Source of the DNA: a virus | Length of the DNA stretch: 51,706 bases | Reading direction: 5' to 3' (one strand) | Virus record (IMG/VR): IMGVR_UViG_3300007276_000067 | Span: 1-51,706 of that record | Shown here: positions 19,715 through 26,758 of the stretch, piece after piece | Layout: each line of letters starts with the position of its first letter | Position numbering within the stretch: the stretch's first letter is position 1 | The notes under the pieces: generated by a model | The model's input: the letters and a program-made list of their open reading frames with translations, nothing else | Database searches by the model: none | What the model was told of the DNA's origin: nothing | Program-made: the position numbers and the translations under genes

Positions 19715-20742
19715 TAGAATGGAACATCTATGTAAGATATTGTCGATTCGCTGTTGTTTGTCACTTTCCATATCTCATCTTTAATTAATTGCTGTGCTGT
19801 AGCCAGACCGCGATTTTTAATTAGATCAGAGATATCCTTGCTGCAATATATGTCAGGAACATACATATTAGCTAAATCAAACTTAGAACAAATCTTAGAA
19901 GCCATTACCTGCCCCGGATTCTGCTCTGACCCAAAATCATTATCGTAGAATACGATTACTTTTTTGAACCTTTCCTTGAGCGTTTGTACGAGGGTTTCTT
20001 CTGGCAATTGCATTTCGGATTGTAACGCGATGGATGCGTAGCCAAGCACTTCCAAGCACATGACGTCCTTGAGCGAGCTTGTGAGAAATACAACTTCACC
20101 AGTTTTAGCCAGTTGACTATACCCTTGTATGACGTTTCGGCCCACGTTAGAATACCACTTATTGTCACTTTCATGCGGGCTATAAACCTTATAACCGCTG
20201 TTAAAACGGAAAGCATAGCTGATACTAGGCGGGTGAAAACGTGTCTCATTAATCCAAAAGTATTTTATCGGGTGAACGTCAAATTTAACCAATAAACTCT
20301 TTGGAATACAAAACTTCTTCCAATAATCTGCATCCTCAGGAAGCCATCTTCTTGATTTTATGCGGATTACAGACTTTTTAAGTGGGGTTTTTGTGTAAGT
20401 ATACTTACGAGCTGTAGGTGTTACATCAGTAGCAGTTAGTCCAAGACCAAAGTCTCGGGAAATAAGTTGAAGAGCACCTACAAAGTCAAGGTTATACTTA
20501 TGCATCACATAACCAAAACAATTAAAGGTGTGTTCTTCATTAGCAAAATCCTTGTACAATAAGGTGCTCTTCCACTCAACTATACTAACACCAGGGCTTT
20601 TATCTTCCCTGAGGTCACTACAAAACTTAACACCAAGCTTCTTAAAGCTAGAACAATAGTGTTTGAATATATCGTACTCTGATACTTTAGCAAGAATTAC
20701 ATCGGTGTGCAGATGATCGTCACTATTTCTGTGTTTAATCAT
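19714..20742 (-). CDS. DnaG-like TOPRIM primase without visible zinc finger
   Basis: I choose the ATG at 20742 over the TTG at 20751. The N-terminal part keeps DnaG-like elements (KFCSDLREDKSPG, YKDFA...FNCFGYV) but not the usual CxxH...CxxC zinc ligands. The TOPRIM region follows: VVFLTSSLKDVMCLEVLGY, where T/S residues stand in place of the usual E-G, then VIVFYDNDFGSEQNPGQ and CSKDISDLI. It would make RNA primers for the polymerase together with the DnaB-like helicase encoded upstream. The unusual first TOPRIM motif makes catalysis less certain than fold. Confidence 0.8.
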   Translation of the reverse strand: MIKHRNSDDHLHTDVILAKVSEYDIFKHYCSSFKKLGVKFCSDLREDKSPGVSIVEWKSTLLYKDFANEEHTFNCFGYVMHKYNLDFVGALQLISRDFGLGLTATDVTPTARKYTYTKTPLKKSVIRIKSRRWLPEDADYWKKFCIPKSLLVKFDVHPIKYFWINETRFHPPSISYAFRFNSGYKVYSPHESDNKWYSNVGRNVIQGYSQLAKTGEVVFLTSSLKDVMCLEVLGYASIALQSEMQLPEETLVQTLKERFKKVIVFYDNDFGSEQNPGQVMASKICSKFDLANMYVPDIYCSKDISDLIKNRGLATAQQLIKDEIWKVTNNSESTISYIDVPF

Positions 20743-20749
20743 AACCTGC

Positions 20750-20779
20750 AAAAATAAAGAAGGGGACCGAAGTCCCCTC
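20750..20779 (-). terminator. Terminator with TTCG tetraloop
   Basis: On the minus strand GGGGAC-TTCG-GTCCCC (20762-20777) is followed by TTCTTTATTTTT. It lies between the end of the ssDNA-binding-protein candidate (20800) and the primase start (20742), so it should make the upstream gene more abundant than the primase. Confidence 0.9.
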
Positions 20780-20799
20780 CATTATCTAGATGTCTATTC

Positions 20800-21558
20800 T
20801 TACCAATTACTGTCAGCTGTCTCTACTGCTGGCTCAGGATCAGGAGCAATCAAACCAGGGACATACTTCTCCAGCTCTAAGCTAGAGTTGTACTCTGCAT
20901 TGAATGAACCATAATCATCGTTCAGCTGCTTGACAAACAGATCCTTACGGAAAGGCTTGAGTCTACCAAAGTGTTTGGTATATACCTGCTGGTACTTACC
21001 ATCTTTGACACCAAGCAAGAGACGAACTCTGTTCTCAGCAAGTGCATTAACAAGCTGACGAATCTCAGTTACATCGCCTGCCATGATTTTATCCATAGTC
21101 TCAAATGCACACTCATCTCCGTTAGCTACGTTTGCATATGCTTGTATAAACCTCATCAGAGTTTCCTCACCAATGTAAGCTTCACGCACACCTGTGTCTT
21201 TGAACCAGTCATATGCTTCTGACGCTTTTTGGTCTGCAAATGCAAACTGACCGACAGAATTACACCACTGTGGTTTCCCTGACTTAGCAACACGATGCTC
21301 TGGCTTAACCAGTACATCAAAGCGAGTCAAGAACTCAGGCTCGATACACTTAACCCAGAAGGTTATCTTGTTAAATGTGTCAGAGTTAATGTTCACGCCT
21401 ATATACTCTGGCTCTACCTTAGCATTAATACCAAGATCGTTGAGCTCTTTGAGTGTAGGATTAACAGCGACTACCTGCATAGGCGCAATACCTACGTACA
21501 TAGCAATGCCACTGCCTCCTGCTACTTCTTCGTTTGAATTATTTGCGGTAATAGCCAT
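20800..21558 (-). CDS. Putative single-stranded-DNA-binding protein
   Basis: The 252-residue soluble protein ends in an acidic, Pro-rich tail finishing with an aromatic residue (PDPEPAVETADSNW), the typical tail of phage and bacterial ssDNA-binding proteins. It lies between the primase and the RecA-like ATPase and is followed by a strong terminator, as expected for a protein made in large amounts. The body contains no sequence I can match to an OB fold by eye. The start ATG overlaps the upstream TGA by one base. The call is an inference from tail and context. Confidence 0.55.
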   Translation of the reverse strand: MAITANNSNEEVAGGSGIAMYVGIAPMQVVAVNPTLKELNDLGINAKVEPEYIGVNINSDTFNKITFWVKCIEPEFLTRFDVLVKPEHRVAKSGKPQWCNSVGQFAFADQKASEAYDWFKDTGVREAYIGEETLMRFIQAYANVANGDECAFETMDKIMAGDVTEIRQLVNALAENRVRLLLGVKDGKYQQVYTKHFGRLKPFRKDLFVKQLNDDYGSFNAEYNSSLELEKYVPGLIAPDPEPAVETADSNW

Positions 21559-21932
21559 CAGTTAACAATTTCAAATGTGTCAAAACCTTCTGAGTCGTTC
21601 TCAGAAACATTATCTTCTACTTTTTGTGCCTCTGTGTCTACACGCAGCTGATTCTCATCATGCGTTGTTTCCTCATCAGGAGTGACATCATCGACAAGAG
21701 TAAAAGAAATCTTAGTCAAAGCACGTTTTGGACGACGCTTCTTGAGCACAGGCACTTGGAACAAGGCTTTTAGCTCAGTAGCAGTCAAGCTATACTTCTC
21801 TTTGATTTGTGGACGACCTAATCCGTTATCCAAATCCATAATAATCTGTGATACTTTGATCACACGGTCTTCTCCTTTTGGAGTTTCTTGCTTTTCTACG
21901 GTGTGCTCCGTTTGTTGGTTTGCTTCAATCAT
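21558..21932 (-). CDS. Small acidic protein with helix-turn-helix-like segment
   Basis: The ATG at 21932 (MIEANQQTEHT) lies just after the RecA-like gene; an earlier in-frame start would run inside that gene. The middle segment VIKVSQIIMDLDNGLGRPQIKEKY, given here only as the region around residues 25-48, resembles a homeodomain/HTH core. It is followed by the basic stretch KKRRPKR and an acidic C-terminus. Possible DNA-binding accessory factor; not recognised as a family. Confidence 0.65.
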   Translation of the reverse strand: MIEANQQTEHTVEKQETPKGEDRVIKVSQIIMDLDNGLGRPQIKEKYSLTATELKALFQVPVLKKRRPKRALTKISFTLVDDVTPDEETTHDENQLRVDTEAQKVEDNVSENDSEGFDTFEIVN

Positions 21933-21942
21933 AATAGTTGAA

Positions 21943-22656
21943 TTAGTCAATAAAGATTTTGTCCCATTCGAGGGGGAACGTTTGCCCTTTGAGGTGATCG
22001 CAACGGCTACCAGCCTGAATGTCACCGAGTGAGTCGAAACTAATCATAGTAGTATCATTCTCACGGAACACATAGCCGATAGCATCTGCATTAGCGCAGG
22101 TAATGTTGCGAATCTTACCTGTCAAGTCGAGGTCTTTGTAGGCGACCTCTTTGCCTTTCTTCTCAATCTTTGCCTCCTTTAGGTGACCGACCAGTATTAC
22201 ATGGTCAGCGAGAGTATTTAACCGCTCAAGCCACTTCTTGAAAGCTATGCGTAGATACATGTAACCACCGCCGTTAGGTAAAGTCAACACAGACAAACCT
22301 TTGTTGTCTTTGTCAAAGTTCTTGCCCATAGGCGTGTTCTGATACAACTTCTTGGCTTCTGGTTCGCACCAGACTTCAAGTTGTGTAACTGTATCAATAG
22401 CAATATACTTATAAGGTTTGCCTTGATTTAATACTTCTCTCCCGATCTCACTGAGATGTTTGAGATTCTTAGCTTTGATTTTCAAAGCATCTAACATGTC
22501 TGTACCATCTTCCAAGTCTATGATAAGGCAATTATCTAGCTGAGCTAGAGCAGTTGTCTTACCTACTTTTGGTTGACCATACAAGACAAAGTTTTTAGGA
22601 GACTTCCGCACAGCTTTTGTTTTCTGTGTCGGAAGACTAATCTTTACTTCGCTCAT
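21943..22656 (-). CDS. RecA/Sak4-like AAA ATPase
   Basis: Walker A is GQPKVGKTT (residues 27-35). LIIDLEDGTDML and YIAIDTVTQLE give the acidic strands, with VILVGHLKE as a further core strand. The 237-residue, single-domain design matches phage AAA_24/Sak4-type ATPases that assist single-strand annealing or recombination. It lies between the helicase and the putative ssDNA-binding protein, a common arrangement for such recombinases. The start overlaps the helicase gene's end by 20 bases. Confidence 0.85.
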   Translation of the reverse strand: MSEVKISLPTQKTKAVRKSPKNFVLYGQPKVGKTTALAQLDNCLIIDLEDGTDMLDALKIKAKNLKHLSEIGREVLNQGKPYKYIAIDTVTQLEVWCEPEAKKLYQNTPMGKNFDKDNKGLSVLTLPNGGGYMYLRIAFKKWLERLNTLADHVILVGHLKEAKIEKKGKEVAYKDLDLTGKIRNITCANADAIGYVFRENDTTMISFDSLGDIQAGSRCDHLKGQTFPLEWDKIFID

Positions 22657-23578
22657 TAATTGTAAAAGTTGATAAATCTGTTTGAAATGGTATCATACCT
22701 AACAACCCATCACGATTCTTCTCTACGTGACAAGCAAGTAACCCTACAGGGTCTTGTCCACAATACGAATCAGTAATACCATACAAATCGTACGGTCGCT
22801 GTAGCATCATGACTACATGAGAGTCCTGGCCAATAGAATCACCTCCGAAGAGGTCAGTAAGCAATGGTTGATATTGCTGCTTGGCTCGGTACTCTTGCTC
22901 GATATTACGATTCAGTTGTGAGAGTAGTATAGTAATGGATTGCATTTTAGCCTGCATCCACATGCAGGATTTAGAAACTGTATTTAGTTTCTGTAGTTCC
23001 GTATCCTCTCGACCTAGCACTAATCGTGAATGGTCAATCAAATTGATGACAGTTTTAGAAGGATGTCGTAAAAACATTTCTTCGTTGACTTTTTTGATAA
23101 TTGCCATGTCCTGAGGGATACTACAGAAATACATAGGATATTCCTTATATCTCTGTACGGCCTGTTTATATCGTTCAAACGATTCTGTAGATAGAGTTTT
23201 CTCTACTGACAGAAGATCGAACGTTTGCAGTTTTGTGTCTTTTGAACCTGCACGAAGAATTTGTTGTTCGCCAGGCATCTCAAAGCTCCAATAGATAACT
23301 ACGAGATCGTTTTGTTTTGTCTTGTTTACATCTAGTATGTCGAATATTAATTGATTAGAAAATGCTGATTTACCTACACCTGGGCGACCTGCAATAACAT
23401 ACATCTTGCCTGGTTGTAAACCACCCATAAGATTTCTGTTAAGTCGGGGCCAAGACGTAGGATATACTTGTCTTTTGCCTTCCATACCATCGTGGACATC
23501 TTTGATAGATTTCTCTACTGTCTTTGATATATGGAAAAGTTTTGGGAGACTAGAGTTCCCTTGTGATGCGCCGCTCAT
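22637..23578 (-). CDS. DnaB-like replicative helicase (SF4)
   Basis: The sequence shows the RecA-like motor of the DnaB family. SWPRLNRNLMGGLQPGKMY leads into Walker A AGRPGVGKSAFSN, then YWSFEMP, LIDHSRLVLG (motif H2), and ITILLSQLNRNIE (H3), followed by a glycine-rich FGGDSIGQDSHVVM region. At 313 residues it lacks the N-terminal primase-binding domain of bacterial DnaB, as short phage versions often do. It unwinds DNA at the fork with the primase and polymerase of this block. The start overlaps the previous gene by 29 bases. Confidence 0.92.
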   Translation of the reverse strand: MSGASQGNSSLPKLFHISKTVEKSIKDVHDGMEGKRQVYPTSWPRLNRNLMGGLQPGKMYVIAGRPGVGKSAFSNQLIFDILDVNKTKQNDLVVIYWSFEMPGEQQILRAGSKDTKLQTFDLLSVEKTLSTESFERYKQAVQRYKEYPMYFCSIPQDMAIIKKVNEEMFLRHPSKTVINLIDHSRLVLGREDTELQKLNTVSKSCMWMQAKMQSITILLSQLNRNIEQEYRAKQQYQPLLTDLFGGDSIGQDSHVVMMLQRPYDLYGITDSYCGQDPVGLLACHVEKNRDGLLGMIPFQTDLSTFTINERSKD

Positions 23579-24101
23579 TGTTATCTAAAGATTCTGTAAG
23601 GTCTTGATACTTCTCCCACGAATGCTGATTAACCCATGTACTGAGCATCTGCATATAACCTAGGTTGTTAGCTTTCTTTCTCTGGTTTAGCTCTACACCC
23701 AAACACCTTATTACCTCCTTATGCTTAGCAACGCTTTCGCCTATGTACTTTTTGTACTGCTTACGTGCTTTATTATTTGTTGAGGCGTTAGGGTCTTTGG
23801 CTCGAAGGGGTCTTATACCCCCATTTGCATACACCTTAAGAGGAAAGTGGGAGAGAAGCTCTGACCACATTTGATCGAAAGGAGTAGAATTAGCAGAACT
23901 AAATCTATCTCTTACGATATGTTGATCAGTGCTCTCCCCCAGCTTAACTAGGCCTTTGGTTTGCAGTACTTCTAACCTAACAACTAACTCTAGATCGTCT
24001 ATGACATCGTGGGAACCACTTTGTAATAACTGTAAATATACATATTCATCAGCAGTTATCCCAAAATCTTTGAGACTTATTGTACTAATCTCTACGATCA
24101 T
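23550..24101 (-). CDS. Hypothetical protein coupled to the helicase (possible loader)
   Basis: Not recognised. The N-terminal 60 residues (KDFGITADEYVYLQLLQSG...VVRLEVLQTKGLVKLG) look like a winged helix. The rest is basic and helical with FPLKVYANGGIRPLRAKD. It precedes the helicase gene and overlaps it by 29 bases. Winged-helix proteins in this position are often helicase loaders or replisome organisers, but that is only inference. Confidence 0.7.
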   Translation of the reverse strand: MIVEISTISLKDFGITADEYVYLQLLQSGSHDVIDDLELVVRLEVLQTKGLVKLGESTDQHIVRDRFSSANSTPFDQMWSELLSHFPLKVYANGGIRPLRAKDPNASTNNKARKQYKKYIGESVAKHKEVIRCLGVELNQRKKANNLGYMQMLSTWVNQHSWEKYQDLTESLDNNERRITREL

Positions 24102-24153
24102 AAAGAAAAGTATTATGTGTTGTGTCTGTCTATACCGGTTTTACTTACATGTT

Positions 24154-25305
24154 TTAAAGCCATTTTATATTGTTTAAAGATTTAACTGCATTTTTTAACC
24201 ACTTTTCTTCCTGCGAGTCTTTGATGTACATGATATAGATCTTCCCAATCTTATCAGGTGTACTTAATCGCAGCAATCTACCTACACGTTGTATCATGGG
24301 TAAAGATTTGCTAGTAAGACCAGCAATAATGCCCACAGAAGCATCAGGAACATCAAAGCCTTGGTTTAGTGCCTGTGTACTGCACAAAACCTTGTTAGAG
24401 CCGTCTCTAAAGTGACTAAGTGTAGCTTCTCGTACCTTCTTTGTATACTTTGAATGATAAGGTAAGCCACCTAATTCTTCTGCCATCTTATCAGTAAAGG
24501 TATTGACTCCAGAAAACACAAGAATCTTCTCATCAGTATGATTTGATATTAGTTCTTTAGCTTTCTCAATCTTGACAGTAGATTGCTGTACAACAGCTTT
24601 ACGTTTGCGTATAGCGTTGAAGTACTGAGCTGCCGCACCTTTGTCTCCCTCTCTAGTCCCAGCTAAGATTGCTTTTGCATGTGTAAACACGTCAAAGCCA
24701 CCTAGCTTGTACTTCATTTGTACAAACAAGTTGTTAGCTTTCTTATACGTCAACCTGTCTTCTTCGGTTAACTCCAAAGGAACACACACAATCTCGTAAG
24801 GACTAACTAAGCCTAGGGTTACACACTCATCTAGTGAGATGTGATACCGTATAGGAGCTAGTTGCATTAGATAATTACGATAGTCATCATCCTCAGGGAC
24901 AGTAGCTGTCATACACAGCAGCTTATCATATGTGTTATTATCAAAGAACTTGCGATACTGCTCACTAATACCTAAGTGAACCTCATCGCACACTACAATA
25001 TCATAGTGCATGTTCTTTAATTTGTACGCAGACTGATAACACACAAATTCTACTTGTTTTGTGTTCACTAGATGCCCCGCTTCCCATTTGTCAAACTCTT
25101 CTGCAAACTGATCCTGCAGTTGAGTAGTAGGTACAAGAACAATAGCTTTACCACCGTTCTCTAACGCCCATTTAGTAGCAAGTACACCACAGCGGGACTT
25201 CCCAAAGCCAGTACCAGCAATAATAGAACCATTACAACCTGCTTTTGCCCACGCATTAAGTGCTTCACGCTGTTTCTGGTTCTTTATACTTAATACTTTT
25301 TTCAT
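24154..25305 (-). CDS. SF2 DNA helicase (UvsW/RAD25-like)
   Basis: The helicase motifs are visible in order: Q-like KNQKQREALNAW, Walker A AGTGFGKS, DIVVCDEVHLG (DEVH box), LLCMTATVPEDD (TAT motif III), VLCSTQALNQGFDVPDA, and QRVGRLLR (motif VI). At about 383 residues it is a compact form of the phage UvsW/RAD25-type helicases that remodel forks and recombination intermediates. I prefer the ATG at 25305 (MKKVLSIKNQK) to the one at 25335, which overlaps the upstream gene by 71 bases. Confidence 0.9.
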   Translation of the reverse strand: MKKVLSIKNQKQREALNAWAKAGCNGSIIAGTGFGKSRCGVLATKWALENGGKAIVLVPTTQLQDQFAEEFDKWEAGHLVNTKQVEFVCYQSAYKLKNMHYDIVVCDEVHLGISEQYRKFFDNNTYDKLLCMTATVPEDDDYRNYLMQLAPIRYHISLDECVTLGLVSPYEIVCVPLELTEEDRLTYKKANNLFVQMKYKLGGFDVFTHAKAILAGTREGDKGAAAQYFNAIRKRKAVVQQSTVKIEKAKELISNHTDEKILVFSGVNTFTDKMAEELGGLPYHSKYTKKVREATLSHFRDGSNKVLCSTQALNQGFDVPDASVGIIAGLTSKSLPMIQRVGRLLRLSTPDKIGKIYIMYIKDSQEEKWLKNAVKSLNNIKWL

Positions 25306-25786
25306 TGTTTTTGTATTCGATGTCATTATCGTCAACTTTAAATTTCCTAACTAGGTTAATTCTGTTTGCAATTTTCTCTAGCTGATACGCTTCCTTAATT
25401 GTATCTGCTTTCTGCAGTAATCTAACACACATCTCATATCTATCTCGGAATAGAGGATATGTATCAATTAAATCGCTTGCTCTTTTGTAGCTGTTAACAG
25501 CAGTTGCATGATTTCTTTTACCTAAGTAATCAGCTATCATAGTGTAGGATTCATTTGTCCTATCTCTAGCTAGCTTTACAAATGCGTGTCTGCCCATAGC
25601 AAACTCTTGTCTTCTGCAAGAACCAAGAATATCATCTCTTGAAACACTAAATACGATAGTACAAACTTCTAGTACCCCATTAAGATCTGCAGTACTGCTT
25701 GTTTGTGCGTTAAGCACATACAATCGTGATCTGTGTTTTAGTCCCGCATACACCCAAGGAGATGTTAAGGATTCTTCTTTTTCCAT
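25265..25786 (-). CDS. DnaA domain IV-like DNA-binding protein without ATPase
   Basis: The central segment SRDDILGSCRRQEFAMGRH followed by ESYTMIADYLGKRNHATAV follows the DnaA C-terminal domain pattern: the basic loop, recognition helix and the DHxTV-like signature, here NHATAV. No Walker motifs or AAA+ domain are present in the 173 residues. The start at 25786 (MEKEESLTSPW) is chosen because the longer reading runs through the neighbouring small gene. It could bind DnaA-box-like sites in the phage or host genome, either marking a phage origin or blocking host initiation. Confidence 0.75.
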   Translation of the reverse strand: MEKEESLTSPWVYAGLKHRSRLYVLNAQTSSTADLNGVLEVCTIVFSVSRDDILGSCRRQEFAMGRHAFVKLARDRTNESYTMIADYLGKRNHATAVNSYKRASDLIDTYPLFRDRYEMCVRLLQKADTIKEAYQLEKIANRINLVRKFKVDDNDIEYKNNEKSIKYKEPETA

Positions 25787-25911
25787 TTTCTCTGAATGTT
25801 GTGTTTGGTTTCTGCCCATTCGTCGATGATGTAATTCATCAACATTAAAGTCAATAGCACGCATGTCAAAGACATTAGTACTATCGCTACTATTGTTAAG
25901 ATTGTTTCCAT
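25765..25911 (-). CDS. Small single-pass membrane protein, 48 aa
   Basis: From the ATG at 25911 the peptide starts METILTIVAIVLMSLTCVLL, a clear transmembrane helix, and ends in a basic KHNIQRKWKKKNP tail, giving an N-out/C-in prediction. The longer in-frame reading would run into the tRNA gene and is rejected. It overlaps the DnaA-like gene by 22 bases. Function unknown. Confidence 0.6.
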   Translation of the reverse strand: METILTIVAIVLMSLTCVLLTLMLMNYIIDEWAETKHNIQRKWKKKNP

Positions 25912-25944
25912 TTTCTTATCATGTGTTTGTGTTTTAAGTGTTTG

Positions 25945-26018
25945 TACTCCCGGCGGGACTTGAACCCACAACCTACAGCTTAGAAGGCTGTTGCTCTATC
26001 CAGTTGAGCTACGGGAGC
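25945..26018 (-). tRNA. tRNA-Arg (TCT)
   Basis: The full cloverleaf is visible on the minus strand: acceptor GCTCCCG with CGGGAGT (terminal G-T pair), D arm AGCTCAACTGGATAGAGC, anticodon stem ACAGC/GCTGT around the loop CTTCTAA, and T loop TTCAAGT. CCA is not encoded. It reads AGA, a frequent codon in these A/T-rich phage genes. Confidence 0.95.
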
Positions 26019-26022
26019 TTAA

Positions 26023-26076
26023 TACCTCACAGGTGTCGGTGACCTGCTGCTTGTAACAGTCATAAATGACGAGGTA
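26023..26076 (-). ncRNA. Cloverleaf-like spacer between two tRNAs
   Basis: A six-pair closing stem (26023-26028 with 26071-26076) encloses three hairpins: five pairs at 26030-26034/26042-26046, three pairs at 26047-26049/26057-26059, and four pairs at about 26059-26062/26067-26070. The last two share base 26059, so they compete for it. It has no T-loop consensus and is not a tRNA. The symmetry makes the strand ambiguous; minus is assumed because it lies within a minus-strand tRNA transcript. Confidence 0.5.
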
Positions 26077-26078
26077 AG

Positions 26079-26152
26079 TGCGCCTACTAGGACTTGAACC
26101 TAGGACCTGCCGATTATGAGTCGGATGCTCTAACCAACTGAGCTATAAGCGC
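26079..26152 (-). tRNA. tRNA with CAT anticodon (Met or lysidine-type Ile)
   Basis: The minus-strand cloverleaf has acceptor GCGCTTA with TAGGCGC, D arm TAGCTCAGTTGGTTAGAGC, anticodon loop CTCATAA and T loop TTCAAGT. The acceptor ends in G1-C72, so it is not an initiator tRNA of the usual bacterial type. CAT could mean elongator methionine, or isoleucine after lysidine modification; sequence alone does not settle this. Confidence 0.93.
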
Positions 26153-26155
26153 ATG

Positions 26156-26240
26156 TAGCTAAGACCGGACTCGAACCGGTACGACCCTTCGGGTCAACAG
26201 ATTTTAAGTCTGTCGTGTCTACCAATTCCACCACTTAGCC
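26156..26240 (-). tRNA. tRNA-Leu (TAA)
   Basis: The class II tRNA on the minus strand has acceptor GGCTAAG with CTTAGCT, anticodon stem ACAGA/TCTGT around the loop CTTAAAA, a long variable arm TGACCCGAAGGGTCG and T loop TTCGAGT. It reads TTA, the leucine codon favoured in A/T-rich genomes. It shares its first base with the last base of the preceding gene's stop. Confidence 0.95.
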
Positions 26241-26551
26241 TAGCAGTCAATAGTGGCTGCTTCAAGGATTTTTTCCTCGATTACACTACTATTCTGTTTA
26301 ATCCATTGATCTATGAGAGTTTTTTCTTCTTCCGTAATTTCTACGTCATTACCATCCTCATCAATCAATGTTACTTCTTCTATGTACGGGGAAGACTCTA
26401 GTTCTTTTACAATATCTGTGTGATATCCTCTAGTGCCCCAGAATTCGTAATCCCCTATCCCATTGTCTACAGCAATTACTCGAGCTTCCATAACAATAGA
26501 TAAGCCATAGTCTCCTATGTCTCCTTCAAATTCTGCGCTTACTAGTTCCAT
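26240..26551 (-). CDS. Hypothetical acidic protein, 103 aa
   Basis: Not recognised. From the ATG at 26551 (MELVSAEFEGDIGDYGLSIV) the protein is strongly acidic, with a probable beta-sandwich N-terminal half and a helical C-terminal tail. A GTG at 26602 would add 17 Cys/Asp-containing residues and is less likely. Its TAG stop abuts the tRNA-Leu gene. Confidence 0.65.
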   Translation of the reverse strand: MELVSAEFEGDIGDYGLSIVMEARVIAVDNGIGDYEFWGTRGYHTDIVKELESSPYIEEVTLIDEDGNDVEITEEEKTLIDQWIKQNSSVIEEKILEAATIDC

Positions 26552-26611
26552 ATCCAGAGTAGTATAAAAGTTACAATTATCCCCATCCAAGCTGCTACAC
26601 ACATATCTTCA

Positions 26612-26758
26612 CTAAACTTTATCTGTTTTTCCGTATGACTCTCGCATCTTTTTTTTCCATTCATCTTTGTTTCGTTGTATCATCCAGGTTGACCATTGAC
26701 TAAAAGAATCAAGCGGATACGGAGGATGAACCGTAGACCGAATATTTATTTTTCCCAT
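26612..26758 (-). CDS. Small basic Trp-rich protein, 48 aa
   Basis: The ATG at 26758 overlaps the DNA polymerase stop by 13 bases. The peptide begins MGKINIRSTVHPPYPLDSF, continues SQWSTWMIQRNKDEWKKKM and ends at a TAG at 26612. Lysine-rich with three tryptophans. It fills what would otherwise be a 200-base gap in a gene-dense operon, which supports it being real; function unknown. Confidence 0.6.
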   Translation of the reverse strand: MGKINIRSTVHPPYPLDSFSQWSTWMIQRNKDEWKKKMRESYGKTDKV

